Positions 1 to 8,990 of a DNA stretch of 11,383 nucleotides are shown here, piece after piece; the stretch's first letter is position 1; each line of letters opens with the position of its first letter. Origin of the DNA: an uncultured Bacteroidales bacterium (GTDB lineage: Bacteria; Bacteroidota; Bacteroidia; Bacteroidales; Paludibacteraceae). The stretch is taken from assembly GCA_903912795.1 (NCBI GenBank), contig CAIWIS010000822.1, positions 1 to 11,383 on the forward strand. Direction: 5' to 3'. The notes under the pieces were generated by a model. It saw only the letters and a list, made by a program, of their open reading frames with translations. It was not told where the DNA came from and did no database searches. The position numbers and the translations under genes are program-made.

Positions 1-83
1 ATCCTTTTTCCAATTTGTTCCTTTGTAAGGAAGCGTTGCTAAATAAGCCGTTGAATCATTTTTCCAATTGGTACCAGTGTAAG
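1..83 (-). repeat. In-frame imperfect direct repeat inside the second susD
   Basis: Bases 1-29 and 55-83 match at 24 of 29 positions, a period of 54 bp or exactly 18 codons. They encode YTGTNWKND and YKGTNWKKD. The second copy ends at the window edge, so whether more copies follow cannot be seen. Confidence 0.6.
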
Positions 84-786
84 CTAATGCTTTATCTTTC
101 ACAGGAATATCAGTCGCAGCATTAGAGTAGATATATGGAAGCAATTTGATAGCAGCTTCATAATCTTTCTGAATACTTTTAACAGTACTATCCAAAGTCA
201 GTCGGGGTACATTAAAATCACCTGTTTGTTCAATAAATTCGGTATAATACGGAATCCCCATTAAAGTTCCAGCAGCATCTTTTCCTGCAAAATTCTCCAA
301 AATATACGCATGATGTAATGCTCTGAGTGCTAATGCTTCACCTCTTAATCGTTTTCGAATAAGTTCATTTCGTACGGAATAATTCCCGGGATTTGGTATT
401 ATAGGAACAACTGCTGGATCCTTCATCCAAAGTATCTTATCTACAACTGATAGAAATTTATTGGCATAAAAAACATTTCCATATAAGTTCCAACGATTCA
501 ACGGGTTGTAAATGGCTGTAAGTTCACCAGTTGCCATACGGCGGTAAGTGTTTGATACTTGATTGTGCACAGCATCGTCGGTAGCAACATCTGTAAAGGT
601 ATATTGACCAAGTACATTGGCATAAGCATTTACCAGCATTCCTTCGGCACTTGCCGGGTCAGTAATTGCGTAGGATTCTTCAACTAAATTTTCGTTCAAT
701 GGCTCAAATATATTGTCGCATGAGCTCAGCAATAGAATGAACGAAGCTAGGACTAAAAATTTATATCTATTTTTCATTTTTTTCAT
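1..786 (-). CDS. SusD/RagB-family outer-membrane lipoprotein (second pair), 3' end cut off by window edge
   Basis: This is a partial gene whose frame is open to base 1. Two in-frame ATGs are possible, at 786 and 777; the second gives 259 visible residues beginning MKNRYKFLVL. A lipoprotein signal peptide is followed by a lipobox LLSSC (Cys20 from the 777 start), so the mature protein should be a lipid-anchored, surface-exposed glycan-binding protein. SusD-family traits visible are the N-terminal region after the Cys, a helical segment with RGEALALRALHHAY resembling the conserved GEA-LRA TPR helix of SusD proteins, followed by GIPYYTEF, and an LPY motif near residue 217. The SusC partner gene ends about 9 nt upstream, a spacing typical of susCD pairs. 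The usual TKGAA-like helix after LPY is not obvious; instead a TGTNWKND / KGTNWKKD repeat appears. The C-terminal half, including the family's WDDIRRW-type and QNPGW-type ends, is outside the window. The family call is firm; the ligand is unknown, and alpha-mannoside is inferred from the neighbouring GH92. Confidence 0.88.
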   Translation of the reverse strand, partial: MKKMKNRYKFLVLASFILLLSSCDNIFEPLNENLVEESYAITDPASAEGMLVNAYANVLGQYTFTDVATDDAVHNQVSNTYRRMATGELTAIYNPLNRWNLYGNVFYANKFLSVVDKILWMKDPAVVPIIPNPGNYSVRNELIRKRLRGEALALRALHHAYILENFAGKDAAGTLMGIPYYTEFIEQTGDFNVPRLTLDSTVKSIQKDYEAAIKLLPYIYSNAATDIPVKDKALAYTGTNWKNDSTAYLATLPYKGTNWKKD

Positions 787-795
787 TTTTATAAA

Positions 796-3654
796 TTATA
801 AAGTAAATTTCAGACCAAGGGTTACATTTCTGAATTGTGGATTACCGCCTACATTCAGCTCCAAAATATCTTTATTTGGAGCAAACTTAAATAGGTCAGA
901 ACCAGCAATATTCAAGCTTAAATCCTTCATTCCTAATTGTTTGCAAATCTGATTACTAAACTCATAAGTCAACTGAACTCTGCGAATATCTAAATACGAT
1001 TTGTCGTACAACCAGAAAGTAGAAGTTCTGTAATTATTAGTTCCTGAACCAGTTGTTAAACGTGGATAGGTGGCAGTAGCAGCAGTAGCTTCAGTCCAAC
1101 GACCGCGAACAACTTCGGAATACTTATCGCTACCACTCACCCAATAGTAATTGCTGCTGCGGGTAGTTTCGGCACCAGTTTGACCTTTACCTAATACAAA
1201 CAAACTGAATCCTTTGTATTTAAGTAATAAGTTTACACTAAAACTATATGGGAAAGCATTATTTCCTATAGTATAGTTGTCTCTGGTGTCAATCACTTTA
1301 TCACCATTTGTATCCTCGTATTTTAAATCACCTGGCTGTACAGCTCCAAAAGCTGGTTTTGCTAATCCAGCAATCAATGTGCCATTCGGATTGAAATCGT
1401 CTTTGGTATAAAAACGTTCATATTTTAATCCGCTAATACGTCCTAATGATTGACCAATAACATTCTGGTATGCATACTCAGGTTCTAATTGATCGGCTTC
1501 CATAACTTGGGATACTGAATAGACTAAATTACCTCCAACATTCACATTTAGATCACCAAAATTCCTTCCGTAATTTAAGCCCAATTCAAAACCTTTGTAA
1601 CGATTACGTTCACTATTAATATAGGGTGCAAAATCGCCATAAAACGAAGGATAAAAAGTAGCATCCTGCGATACAAAATTACTTCTATCAGTTTGAAAGT
1701 AATTCATTTCCACAGTTAAAGATTTAAAGAGTGAAGCTTCGAAACCAGCAGTAATGTCTTCGCGTTGTTCCAAACCAAGTCCTAAGTTGCGTCCGTTTCG
1801 AATCACCGTTCTTTTAAGCGAGCCATCTTTAGCATTGTCGTTCCAAATAAAAGTACCAGCTGATTCAACATCATACACATCTTGATACAAGAAATAGGAT
1901 GGAATATCTGTATTTAATTTACCCCAACTTCCTCTTAGTTTCAAATAATCAATGGCTTCAATGTTTTTCATAAAACTTTCTTCAGAAATAACATACGCTA
2001 AACCCACTGTAGGAGCATATTTACCACGGTTTCCACTTGCCAATCGGGTTGAATAGGTATAAGTGGTGTTGAAATTCGCATAATACTTACTTTTAAAACT
2101 ATAATCTAAATTAAAAGCAGCATGTGAATTTGCATCCGATTGTTTAACACCTGAGTATTTCGACGCATTGGTAGAGGCAATTAACATAGCATTAATCGAA
2201 TGATCATCGCCAAATGTTCTGGCATAGTTCAATTGACCATAAAATGCTGTACGCATTGTAAAGCCTTTGGTCGAAACATTCTCTTTGGTATCCTTCATGT
2301 CAGCCACGCCAAGTGGTGTTAATGTCCGTATCGAGTCAGCTTGATACTCAACGGCATATAAACTATCCTTATTCTCAATTTTATTTTGCCATTTAGGCTC
2401 GTAGAAATTGTATAGATTGTTAATGGACACCGTATAGTAGTCGTAATAATCCAAACTTACATACGTTTTCGCACTTAAACCTTTTGCAATTTTCGATAAA
2501 TTAAACTCCAACGAATTAGCTACTTGAGTAGATCTATAGGTGTGATCAACATATCCACCGGCAAAAATTTGTCCGAATGGAACTGTAGTTTTATACGATC
2601 CGGAACCACCCAAAACAAACTTGCCATCCTGATATGTTTTCATCGATAACAATTGCTTTTCAATTGAATCGCGCACCATCGAAACGGGTAGAAATGGAGC
2701 ATACAGATTTGGTCGGAAAGTAGTACCTTCGTTTAAAATACTGGCATGAGCAGATTTCTTTGAAATAACACTTGCCATGATATCAACGGTACTTCTAATC
2801 CAATTATTAACCGGAAAGTCCAAATTTCCTCTTACTTTATAGGAGTTTGTTCCTTTGTTTAATTCCGGATTAATTTTTTCAATTGTCCCGGTATTATTAT
2901 AAGTCAAATTTACGTAATAACGCAAATCTTTATTACCACCACTAAATTCGGTACTCGCAGCGGTTTGTGTAGTAAAAGGCTTTAGATAATCAGCATTAAA
3001 AAAGCTAACATCGGGGTATCTGTACGGATTAAGTCCCGTTTTGGTATTGGCAATTGAAGTTGAGTCGTAAGTAAGCGCTAAACGATCGTTTTTACGAGCT
3101 TCGTTATATAATTCCATATACTCTGCCGAACCTAAATAGTTTGGATATGAAATAGGGCTTTTTATACCATGATTGATTTTTACTTTTATTTCGTTTTTAA
3201 ATGCCACACCACGTTTAGTAGTCACTACAATAACTCCGTTTTTACCCGCTGTACCATATAGTGCCAATGCATTTACATCCTTCAAAACTGAAATACTTTC
3301 AATTTCACTGGCATTGAGCAAGTTAATGTCACGACCAGGTATACCATCAATTACATACATGGCAGCACCAATATTTCGGATATTATTGCCTGAAGTAAGA
3401 CCAAGTAAAATATCCATTTGACTTCCAGCCGCTTCGGCATCATCAAAAGTTAATCTGTCCATAGGTTTTACTGTTGCAAAAGCAGAAACAGCATCGCGTT
3501 TCGATTTTTTCTGAAAACCGATATCCACTTTCGTTGTATCGCTCACAAGTTTTGAAATGGTTGCCGTGCTTTTTTGCGCTGATTGTGCAAAAACCAAGGA
3601 CGGACTTGTAATAGCAAGACCCAAAACAACCAAAAAATTATTTATATACTTCAT
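796..3654 (-). CDS. SusC/RagA-family TonB-dependent outer-membrane transporter, short form without N-terminal CarboxypepD_reg-like domain
   Basis: 952 residues. A Sec signal peptide (MKYINNFLVVLGLAITS...VFAQ) probably ends near residue 24. Soon afterwards comes VDIGFQKKSKRDAVSAF (about 43-59), which aligns with the TonB-box/plug entry seen in SusC proteins as EVVVVGYG-QKK. The plug core follows: MYVIDGIPGRDI (99-110), EIESISVLKD (117-126) and ALYGTAGKNGVIVVTTKRG (130-149). The rest reads as a 22-strand beta-barrel with aromatic-rich alternating strands, ending in NVTLGLKFTL, a typical C-terminal strand with terminal hydrophobic residue. The beta-sandwich domain found between signal peptide and TonB box in most SusC proteins is absent, and the plug lacks the LQG...IRG segment that normally precedes the VIDG motif. 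It sits 35 nt after the first susD and about 9 nt before the second, so it is co-transcribed. The predicted role is TonB/ExbBD-powered import of oligosaccharides captured by its SusD. It could be a naturally compact SusC subfamily or a product of internal deletion; the frame is intact. Confidence 0.93.
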   Translation of the reverse strand: MKYINNFLVVLGLAITSPSLVFAQSAQKSTATISKLVSDTTKVDIGFQKKSKRDAVSAFATVKPMDRLTFDDAEAAGSQMDILLGLTSGNNIRNIGAAMYVIDGIPGRDINLLNASEIESISVLKDVNALALYGTAGKNGVIVVTTKRGVAFKNEIKVKINHGIKSPISYPNYLGSAEYMELYNEARKNDRLALTYDSTSIANTKTGLNPYRYPDVSFFNADYLKPFTTQTAASTEFSGGNKDLRYYVNLTYNNTGTIEKINPELNKGTNSYKVRGNLDFPVNNWIRSTVDIMASVISKKSAHASILNEGTTFRPNLYAPFLPVSMVRDSIEKQLLSMKTYQDGKFVLGGSGSYKTTVPFGQIFAGGYVDHTYRSTQVANSLEFNLSKIAKGLSAKTYVSLDYYDYYTVSINNLYNFYEPKWQNKIENKDSLYAVEYQADSIRTLTPLGVADMKDTKENVSTKGFTMRTAFYGQLNYARTFGDDHSINAMLIASTNASKYSGVKQSDANSHAAFNLDYSFKSKYYANFNTTYTYSTRLASGNRGKYAPTVGLAYVISEESFMKNIEAIDYLKLRGSWGKLNTDIPSYFLYQDVYDVESAGTFIWNDNAKDGSLKRTVIRNGRNLGLGLEQREDITAGFEASLFKSLTVEMNYFQTDRSNFVSQDATFYPSFYGDFAPYINSERNRYKGFELGLNYGRNFGDLNVNVGGNLVYSVSQVMEADQLEPEYAYQNVIGQSLGRISGLKYERFYTKDDFNPNGTLIAGLAKPAFGAVQPGDLKYEDTNGDKVIDTRDNYTIGNNAFPYSFSVNLLLKYKGFSLFVLGKGQTGAETTRSSNYYWVSGSDKYSEVVRGRWTEATAATATYPRLTTGSGTNNYRTSTFWLYDKSYLDIRRVQLTYEFSNQICKQLGMKDLSLNIAGSDLFKFAPNKDILELNVGGNPQFRNVTLGLKFTL

Positions 3655-3689
3655 GTGATTATTTTTTTAATAATTTTAATAGATTCAGT

Positions 3690-5675
3690 TTACCATCCCG
3701 GATTTTGATCAAAACCCTGATACAATTCAGTTTGTTTTATAGCGAATGGTATCCAATAATGTTTTGGATAATCGCATATTCGTTCTCTAACTGTTTTTAC
3801 TTTGAAATTTATATTTTGAAATGCACCTGATGCTCTAGACACATTCGTATAAACATTTCTGTCGAATTCGAGAGCAGTTTTGGTTTTATATTCTGGCTTA
3901 TGAGCTATCACCCAACGACGAATATCATCCCAACGTTGTCCTTCGAAAGCTAGCTCGATGGATCGTTCGCGACGCACTACATCTATAAATTTAGGACGAT
4001 TACCAAGAATATCTATACCAATACTGGAGTAAGCTGCTTGAACAGTTGGCACATCAAATCGAGAACGAATCAAATTGATAACTTCAATAGCTGAAGGAGC
4101 TGAAGGTAAGTGAGCAAAGTTTGGAGCTTTATCAACACCATATTTTTCGGTGGCTGCCAAAGCCTCAGCATACATTAGATATACGTCTGTTAGGCGCATA
4201 TTCATACGGAACGAATTAAACGAAGTCACACCATCAAAATCGCCAGATATAACACCACCTTGCGTATTAAATGATACATCAGACCATTTTTTTATAAAAT
4301 ATCCTGTTTCGTAAGCTGCATTATTTTGTCTTAGTCGCGCAAAGCCAGTGGTATATAATTGAGCATATTTACGATCGGCTGATGCTCCTTGTTTACGAAT
4401 AAGTGTATCGCCATCAATCACGAGATTTAAATAAAAACGTGGATCGCGGTTAAGGAATTCGTTCTGAGGACTAAAGCTTAAGTCTTCATCGCATGCTAAG
4501 CCATTAGCAGTACCAAAAGTTTGATGTATAAAATTGTGCGTAGGTCTTGGTGAATTTGCAGCACCAGCTTCGGCGTAAGGTAAACAGCTTTTCGGTAAAG
4601 CTGTTGCAAAATTAATTCCAATAGCAGTTGAACTGAAAATATATTCTCCTTCACCTCCCATATAACTAGCAGTACCCGGCCATTTGGTTACATTTGTAGT
4701 GTTAGTATAAAATAATTTGGTGTAATTATTTTTGTTTGCTAAACCTAAATTATTTACATTATCATTATCCATTTGGATCACTCTTGCAAAATCCGATGCT
4801 GCCATCTCGCACAATTCCTGATCATAATCGTAGGTATCGGGAGGTGTTGCTGAGGTTGAATTTTTCATTAATGGACTTGCTGCAAAAAGCAAGTTTTTTC
4901 CTTTAAATGAATACACTATGGCTTTGTTAATACGCATTAAATTATTGCCATAGGTTTCGGTTTTGAATGTGTACATTTGGGCATTGGGGTCGTTTTTCAA
5001 ATCGTCCCAGCTGTAGGGCAACAATTCGGCTGCTGCTGCATAATCAGCATCCGCTTTCATAGCACATTCTTTGTAAGTAGCTGGACGAGGAAGTTTAAAG
5101 TCACCATCATTTCCGGTAACAACAAAATCGATGTAGGGAATACGTCCCCAAAATTTCATTATCTCGGAGTGAAAAAATGCTCTAAAGAATAAAGCTTGTC
5201 CTCTTATCAAGTTCTTCTCTGTTTGGGTAGCACCAACCATTAAATCCATATTAGCCAATACAATATTGGCAATACGTATGGCTCTCCAACCATCCCAAAT
5301 TCCAGGTCGTATAGTTGCATTATTTTGTTCCCATGCAGGAATATTACTTGGGGCATCGGGTCGATCTAAATATCCTGATCCGTTAGGAACAGCATGCCAA
5401 AAAGCTCCTGCATCGAATCTGCCAGGAAGCATGGTTGTGTTTGATACAGCTTCGTCGCCCATCAAAAAGTTAGAACCATCGTTCTGATTGCCACTATTTG
5501 AATAATTAACAACATAGCGATACATTACTTCAATAAAACCTTGAGCATGTACAAAGTCCTTAAAAACATCTTCTACAGGTAATTCTGCCTGTTTTGGTCT
5601 GTCTAAATAATCTTCACATGAGGATGCCAAAACTACTGCCAGAACAATAACTATTAATTTATTTATCTTTTTCAT
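3690..5675 (-). CDS. SusD/RagB-family outer-membrane lipoprotein (first pair)
   Basis: 661 residues, complete, and longer than many SusD proteins (commonly about 500-600). The N-terminus is a lipoprotein signal with lipobox LASSC (Cys20), followed by EDYLDRP, the standard SusD opening. Family landmarks in order are the TPR-like helix with IRGQALFFRAFFH (about 157-169), IPYIDFVV, LNRDPRFYLNLVIDGD, RLTDVYLMYAEAL (494-506), ERSIELAFEGQRWDDIRRW (570-588) and the C-terminal YWIPFAIKQTELYQGFDQNPGW tail. These place it firmly in the SusD_RagB group: a surface lipoprotein that lids the SusC barrel and binds glycan. Its start lies 11 nt after the end of the first susC, so translation is probably coupled. 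The leader before the ATG is A/T rich without a Shine-Dalgarno motif, as usual in Bacteroidota. The ligand is unknown; a mannose-containing glycan is an inference from the GH92 neighbour. Confidence 0.96.
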   Translation of the reverse strand: MKKINKLIVIVLAVVLASSCEDYLDRPKQAELPVEDVFKDFVHAQGFIEVMYRYVVNYSNSGNQNDGSNFLMGDEAVSNTTMLPGRFDAGAFWHAVPNGSGYLDRPDAPSNIPAWEQNNATIRPGIWDGWRAIRIANIVLANMDLMVGATQTEKNLIRGQALFFRAFFHSEIMKFWGRIPYIDFVVTGNDGDFKLPRPATYKECAMKADADYAAAAELLPYSWDDLKNDPNAQMYTFKTETYGNNLMRINKAIVYSFKGKNLLFAASPLMKNSTSATPPDTYDYDQELCEMAASDFARVIQMDNDNVNNLGLANKNNYTKLFYTNTTNVTKWPGTASYMGGEGEYIFSSTAIGINFATALPKSCLPYAEAGAANSPRPTHNFIHQTFGTANGLACDEDLSFSPQNEFLNRDPRFYLNLVIDGDTLIRKQGASADRKYAQLYTTGFARLRQNNAAYETGYFIKKWSDVSFNTQGGVISGDFDGVTSFNSFRMNMRLTDVYLMYAEALAATEKYGVDKAPNFAHLPSAPSAIEVINLIRSRFDVPTVQAAYSSIGIDILGNRPKFIDVVRRERSIELAFEGQRWDDIRRWVIAHKPEYKTKTALEFDRNVYTNVSRASGAFQNINFKVKTVRERICDYPKHYWIPFAIKQTELYQGFDQNPGW

Positions 5676-5686
5676 TGTATTATGTA

Positions 5687-8600
5687 TTATAAATCAAGAT
5701 TAAACCCAAAATTAAAGCGTCTCAAGGTAGGATAATTACCTGCTCTACCCGAACCAAATTCTCTATCATCGGCCATTTTAGTCCATAAGTACAAGTTATT
5801 GCCATTTACAAAAACTTTTAAACCCGCCAAACCCATTTTTTTACAGCTGTTTGACGAGAAACGGTAAGCTAATTCAACCATTTTTAAACGAACCATCGAT
5901 CCATCTATGAGAGTTCTATACGGATCATTTATTGCTGATATATTAGCATTCCATGGATATAAAGTTTGAACTCCATCAGGATTTTCTTTAGACCAATAAT
6001 CGCCATTTTCTTTAAAGAAAAGATGCGAACCCTTCAAAAAACTATCTAAGGTATATTCACGTGTACTATTTGTTTGAGCATATAGTTGCGCCATAAAACT
6101 AATTCCTTTGAATGAAGAGCCAAGTGTTAAATTCCATGTATTTTGAGGACGGTTTGGATATCCATAAGGAGCATTATCGGTATTGCCATTATAAATACCA
6201 TCACCATTGAAATCCAACACATCATAATAACCAGGGCGTTTATACTGATTTCCATCAGTTAGCTTTGTCGACATGTATATATCGTCCCAATTTTGCATCA
6301 TATTTCCGGGAATGGCAGCAACAGTTTGATCAATAGAATAACCCTCTTTTTTTAAATATTTGGGTCTTAAAAATGGATCATCTTTATATAAAATAATATC
6401 TTTAGAATACGTATAACTCATGTCGGCCCAAACTTTCATGTTTTTAGTAAAACTATGTTTCAACCCAAGTACAATTTCACAACCCTTTGTGTCAACAGCA
6501 CCAAGATTACCTCCTGGGGCAACGGCAGAACCAAACCAATCAGGAATACTTCTGTCTGAACCTTTCATGAAAATATCACGACGATTGTCTTCAAAATAAT
6601 CTAAATCAGCTGTAATAGCACCTTTGAAAGTTGAAATCTCCAATCCTATATCTTTTTTCAACGATCTTTCCCAATGTATATCTTTGTTACCAATCACCTT
6701 TTCAACATAAGTAGTATAAGGCGATCCAGCTCCAGTGACATTTTGCAAACCAAATAGTCCAGGATTAACCATGTCGGCTTTAACTGCTGAGGATGCCCAT
6801 TGTGATACGTACATCCAACGAAGATCTTGGTTATCAACCATAAATGAATCATCTCCAACTTCACCTGCAGAAGCTCTAATTTTAAGTTTATCTAACCAAG
6901 TCAAGCCTTTCATGAATTTTTCGTTCGAAATCATCCAACCTATTGCTATTGAGGGAAATAACTCGCGTCTATAATTTGATGCAAAGAGTTCAGATCCATT
7001 ATATGCTCCATTGCCCTCAATAAAATAAGTAGAATTGTAATTGTAACTTAAACGACTAACAATATCCTCGTAACGGGTTGCAAAAGCACTTCCTTTGGTA
7101 TATTTTTGTCGTTTGAAAAGTAAAAGCCCACTGACATTATGTTTAGCTGCAAAAGTACGAGCATAATTCAACGTTAATTGGTATTCCATGCGACGATTCT
7201 TATTGCCACCAACATCAAAGTTGGATAGCGTCCACGGTTCAACAACAAAACTGTAATTAAGGTCGGTTGCTGGATATTTAAATATCTCTACGCCATTTTC
7301 GTATCTTTTTTGAACCACATTATTTTGCTTATCTACAATGTTTTGTGTTCCAGTCATGGTGTTATCCATAGTAAAACGACCATTGAAGGTAAGTCCTTTG
7401 GTAATAAAATCCAATTTCTGTTCCAAAGCAAAGTCAGTATTTAATCTGAATCCATGAGTTGTATTGTTACCATAAGCAGTATAGTAATACAAACTATTTG
7501 TCATATACTGTTCACCATCTTCTTTTGCAACACCATAGCTACCATCGCTATATCGTGGGTAATACAGATCTGGAGCTAACCCATATAAGCTTAAATATAA
7601 TCTCAGGTCGTCCTGTGGTGATTCTGACTTTTTACTATATGAACCAGAGAGGTTAACCGACAATTTAGTTGTTTTGGTAATATTGAAATCCAAATTACTA
7701 CGATAATTCAATCGTTTATAATTCAGTTTACCATTATAACCCTTTCCTGTTTCAAAATCTTTCATCATATCATTTTCATCATTATATGACAAACTGCAAA
7801 AATACTTCGCAAGTTCTGTTCCTCCACTGATCGATAGATTAAGCTGATAGTCATTGGAGACATCTTTAAACATATAGTCTTTCCAATCTACATTCGGATA
7901 CATCTCTTTCTGTAATTGAGTAGTTTGGTTGCGATACTTTTCAGCTACCTCAATAGGAGTGATACTTCCCCAAGATGCGTCGGAATATGGCAATTCACGC
8001 ATAATGGCATCATTTGAAATCATCATGGCATCGAAAGATTCGTATTTTTCAGGAACTTTGGAGATACTTTTGCCAATTAAATTACCCGAAATTGATAGTT
8101 TAGCTTTTCCTAATTGACCTCTTTTAGTTGTGAGTAGAATTACTCCATTGGCTCCTTTAACACCATAAACGGCAGTAGCCGAAGCATCTTTCAAGACCGA
8201 AATACTTTCAATTTCGTTCATGTCTACATCATTCATGTCACGTTCCACACCATCAACTAACACAAGTACAGTACCTCCGTTATTCCAAGAGCTTTGACCA
8301 CGAATATACATCTTCATGTCATTTGAACCTGGTTTTCCATTGGTGTACATGGTTACTAAGCCGGGTAGTTTGCCTTGCAGTGCTTGCCCAATGGTTGACA
8401 CACCACCCGATTGAAGCAATGCTTCACCCTTTATTGACGAAATGGCTCCAACCACATTAATTTTTTTCTGGACACCATAACCTACAGCTACTACCTCTTC
8501 CAAGCCTATAGAGCCATCAGTAAGTGATACATTTACAACTGTTTGGTTTCCAACTTTTACTTCTTTGGTTTCCATACCAATAAACGAAACTACAATAACG

Positions 8601-8869
8601 CTTTCGGGCGTTACATTAGCAACCGAAAATTTTCCGCTCGCATCAGTTGTTGTACCGGTTTTTGTGCCTTTGATAATAATACTGGCTCCAGGTAAAACTT
8701 CACCGGTATTGTCGCGTACGGTACCTGTGATTTTCTTCTGCTTCGAATTGTCATTCTGGGCTTGAATTCCCGAGAACGAACCTCCTAAAGTTATTTGCAA
8801 ACTCATAAGCATGAGCATACAAATACTTCGAAAATAAAACCTCTTTTTCATAAATTGTTCTTTTTTCAT
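5687..8869 (-). CDS. SusC/RagA-family TonB-dependent outer-membrane transporter, full-length form
   Basis: 1060 residues from the first ATG. A second in-frame ATG at 8851 (Met7, MKKRFYFRS) would give a more typical signal peptide and may be the true start. The signal peptide ends near IQAQ (residue 38). Residues about 46-118 form a CarboxypepD_reg-like domain (ITGTVRDNTGEVLPGASI...GTTTDASGKFSV...SFIGMETKEV). The TonB box follows as LEEVVAVGYG (123-132), then the plug with ALQGKLPGLVTM (163-174), MYIRGQSSW (187-195), VLVDGVERDMND (203-214), EIESISVLKDASATAVYG (219-236) and GANGVILLTTKRG (239-251). The remainder is the barrel, ending in RRFNFGFNLDL. There is no STN domain, so it is not the FecR/anti-sigma-signalling type. 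It transports oligosaccharides across the outer membrane with the SusD lipoprotein encoded 11 nt downstream. The 173-nt spacer upstream is full of repeats and separates it from the GH92 gene. Confidence 0.96.
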   Translation of the reverse strand: MKKEQFMKKRFYFRSICMLMLMSLQITLGGSFSGIQAQNDNSKQKKITGTVRDNTGEVLPGASIIIKGTKTGTTTDASGKFSVANVTPESVIVVSFIGMETKEVKVGNQTVVNVSLTDGSIGLEEVVAVGYGVQKKINVVGAISSIKGEALLQSGGVSTIGQALQGKLPGLVTMYTNGKPGSNDMKMYIRGQSSWNNGGTVLVLVDGVERDMNDVDMNEIESISVLKDASATAVYGVKGANGVILLTTKRGQLGKAKLSISGNLIGKSISKVPEKYESFDAMMISNDAIMRELPYSDASWGSITPIEVAEKYRNQTTQLQKEMYPNVDWKDYMFKDVSNDYQLNLSISGGTELAKYFCSLSYNDENDMMKDFETGKGYNGKLNYKRLNYRSNLDFNITKTTKLSVNLSGSYSKKSESPQDDLRLYLSLYGLAPDLYYPRYSDGSYGVAKEDGEQYMTNSLYYYTAYGNNTTHGFRLNTDFALEQKLDFITKGLTFNGRFTMDNTMTGTQNIVDKQNNVVQKRYENGVEIFKYPATDLNYSFVVEPWTLSNFDVGGNKNRRMEYQLTLNYARTFAAKHNVSGLLLFKRQKYTKGSAFATRYEDIVSRLSYNYNSTYFIEGNGAYNGSELFASNYRRELFPSIAIGWMISNEKFMKGLTWLDKLKIRASAGEVGDDSFMVDNQDLRWMYVSQWASSAVKADMVNPGLFGLQNVTGAGSPYTTYVEKVIGNKDIHWERSLKKDIGLEISTFKGAITADLDYFEDNRRDIFMKGSDRSIPDWFGSAVAPGGNLGAVDTKGCEIVLGLKHSFTKNMKVWADMSYTYSKDIILYKDDPFLRPKYLKKEGYSIDQTVAAIPGNMMQNWDDIYMSTKLTDGNQYKRPGYYDVLDFNGDGIYNGNTDNAPYGYPNRPQNTWNLTLGSSFKGISFMAQLYAQTNSTREYTLDSFLKGSHLFFKENGDYWSKENPDGVQTLYPWNANISAINDPYRTLIDGSMVRLKMVELAYRFSSNSCKKMGLAGLKVFVNGNNLYLWTKMADDREFGSGRAGNYPTLRRFNFGFNLDL

Positions 8870-8878
8870 TTATATAAT

Positions 8879-8893
8879 TTAATTGTCAATTAA
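8879..8893. promoter_or_regulatory. 15-bp palindrome TTAATTGTCAATTAA just before susC
   Basis: This is a perfect palindrome with 7-bp arms around a single central base, lying 9 nt upstream of the first susC ATG (27 nt before the alternative ATG at 8851). Its outer arms TTAATT-N3-AATTAA match the dyad upstream of GH92. It could be an operator or leader hairpin, but its AATTGTCAATT core is also the kind of sequence found in dispersed intergenic repeats, so function is uncertain. Confidence 0.4.
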
Positions 8894-8895
8894 TC

Positions 8896-8932
8896 CATTT
8901 ACTATTTTTTCATTTACTATTTACTATTTACT
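8896..8932. repeat. Heptanucleotide repeat (ATTTACT) array in the spacer upstream of susC
   Basis: Three exact tandem copies of ATTTACT occupy 8912-8932 (plus strand), followed by a degenerate ATTTTGT. A further copy lies at 8897-8903, and CATTTACTATTT is repeated 15 bp apart (8896-8907 and 8911-8922). On the minus strand this is a series of AGTAAAT units in the susC leader. Heptamer arrays like this are known as dispersed, copy-number-variable intergenic repeats in bacteria. It sits 27-64 nt before the first susC ATG. Confidence 0.8.
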
Positions 8933-8990
8933 ATTTTGTTTGAGAACCAAGAGCAAAGATGAAAGATTTATTATGGCACATTGTCTTATT

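Noticed and set aside
3173..3421. Plus-strand open frame of 82 codons antisense to the second susC, and similar short plus-strand frames elsewhere in the window.
   Set aside because: They are fully embedded in strongly supported minus-strand coding sequence and encode nothing recognisable.
8954..8961. CATCTTTG on the minus strand as a -7 promoter element for the first susC.
   Set aside because: The first base of TAnnTTTG is wrong, no -33 TTTG lies at the right distance, and it sits within an internal repeat. A promoter somewhere in this spacer is still possible.
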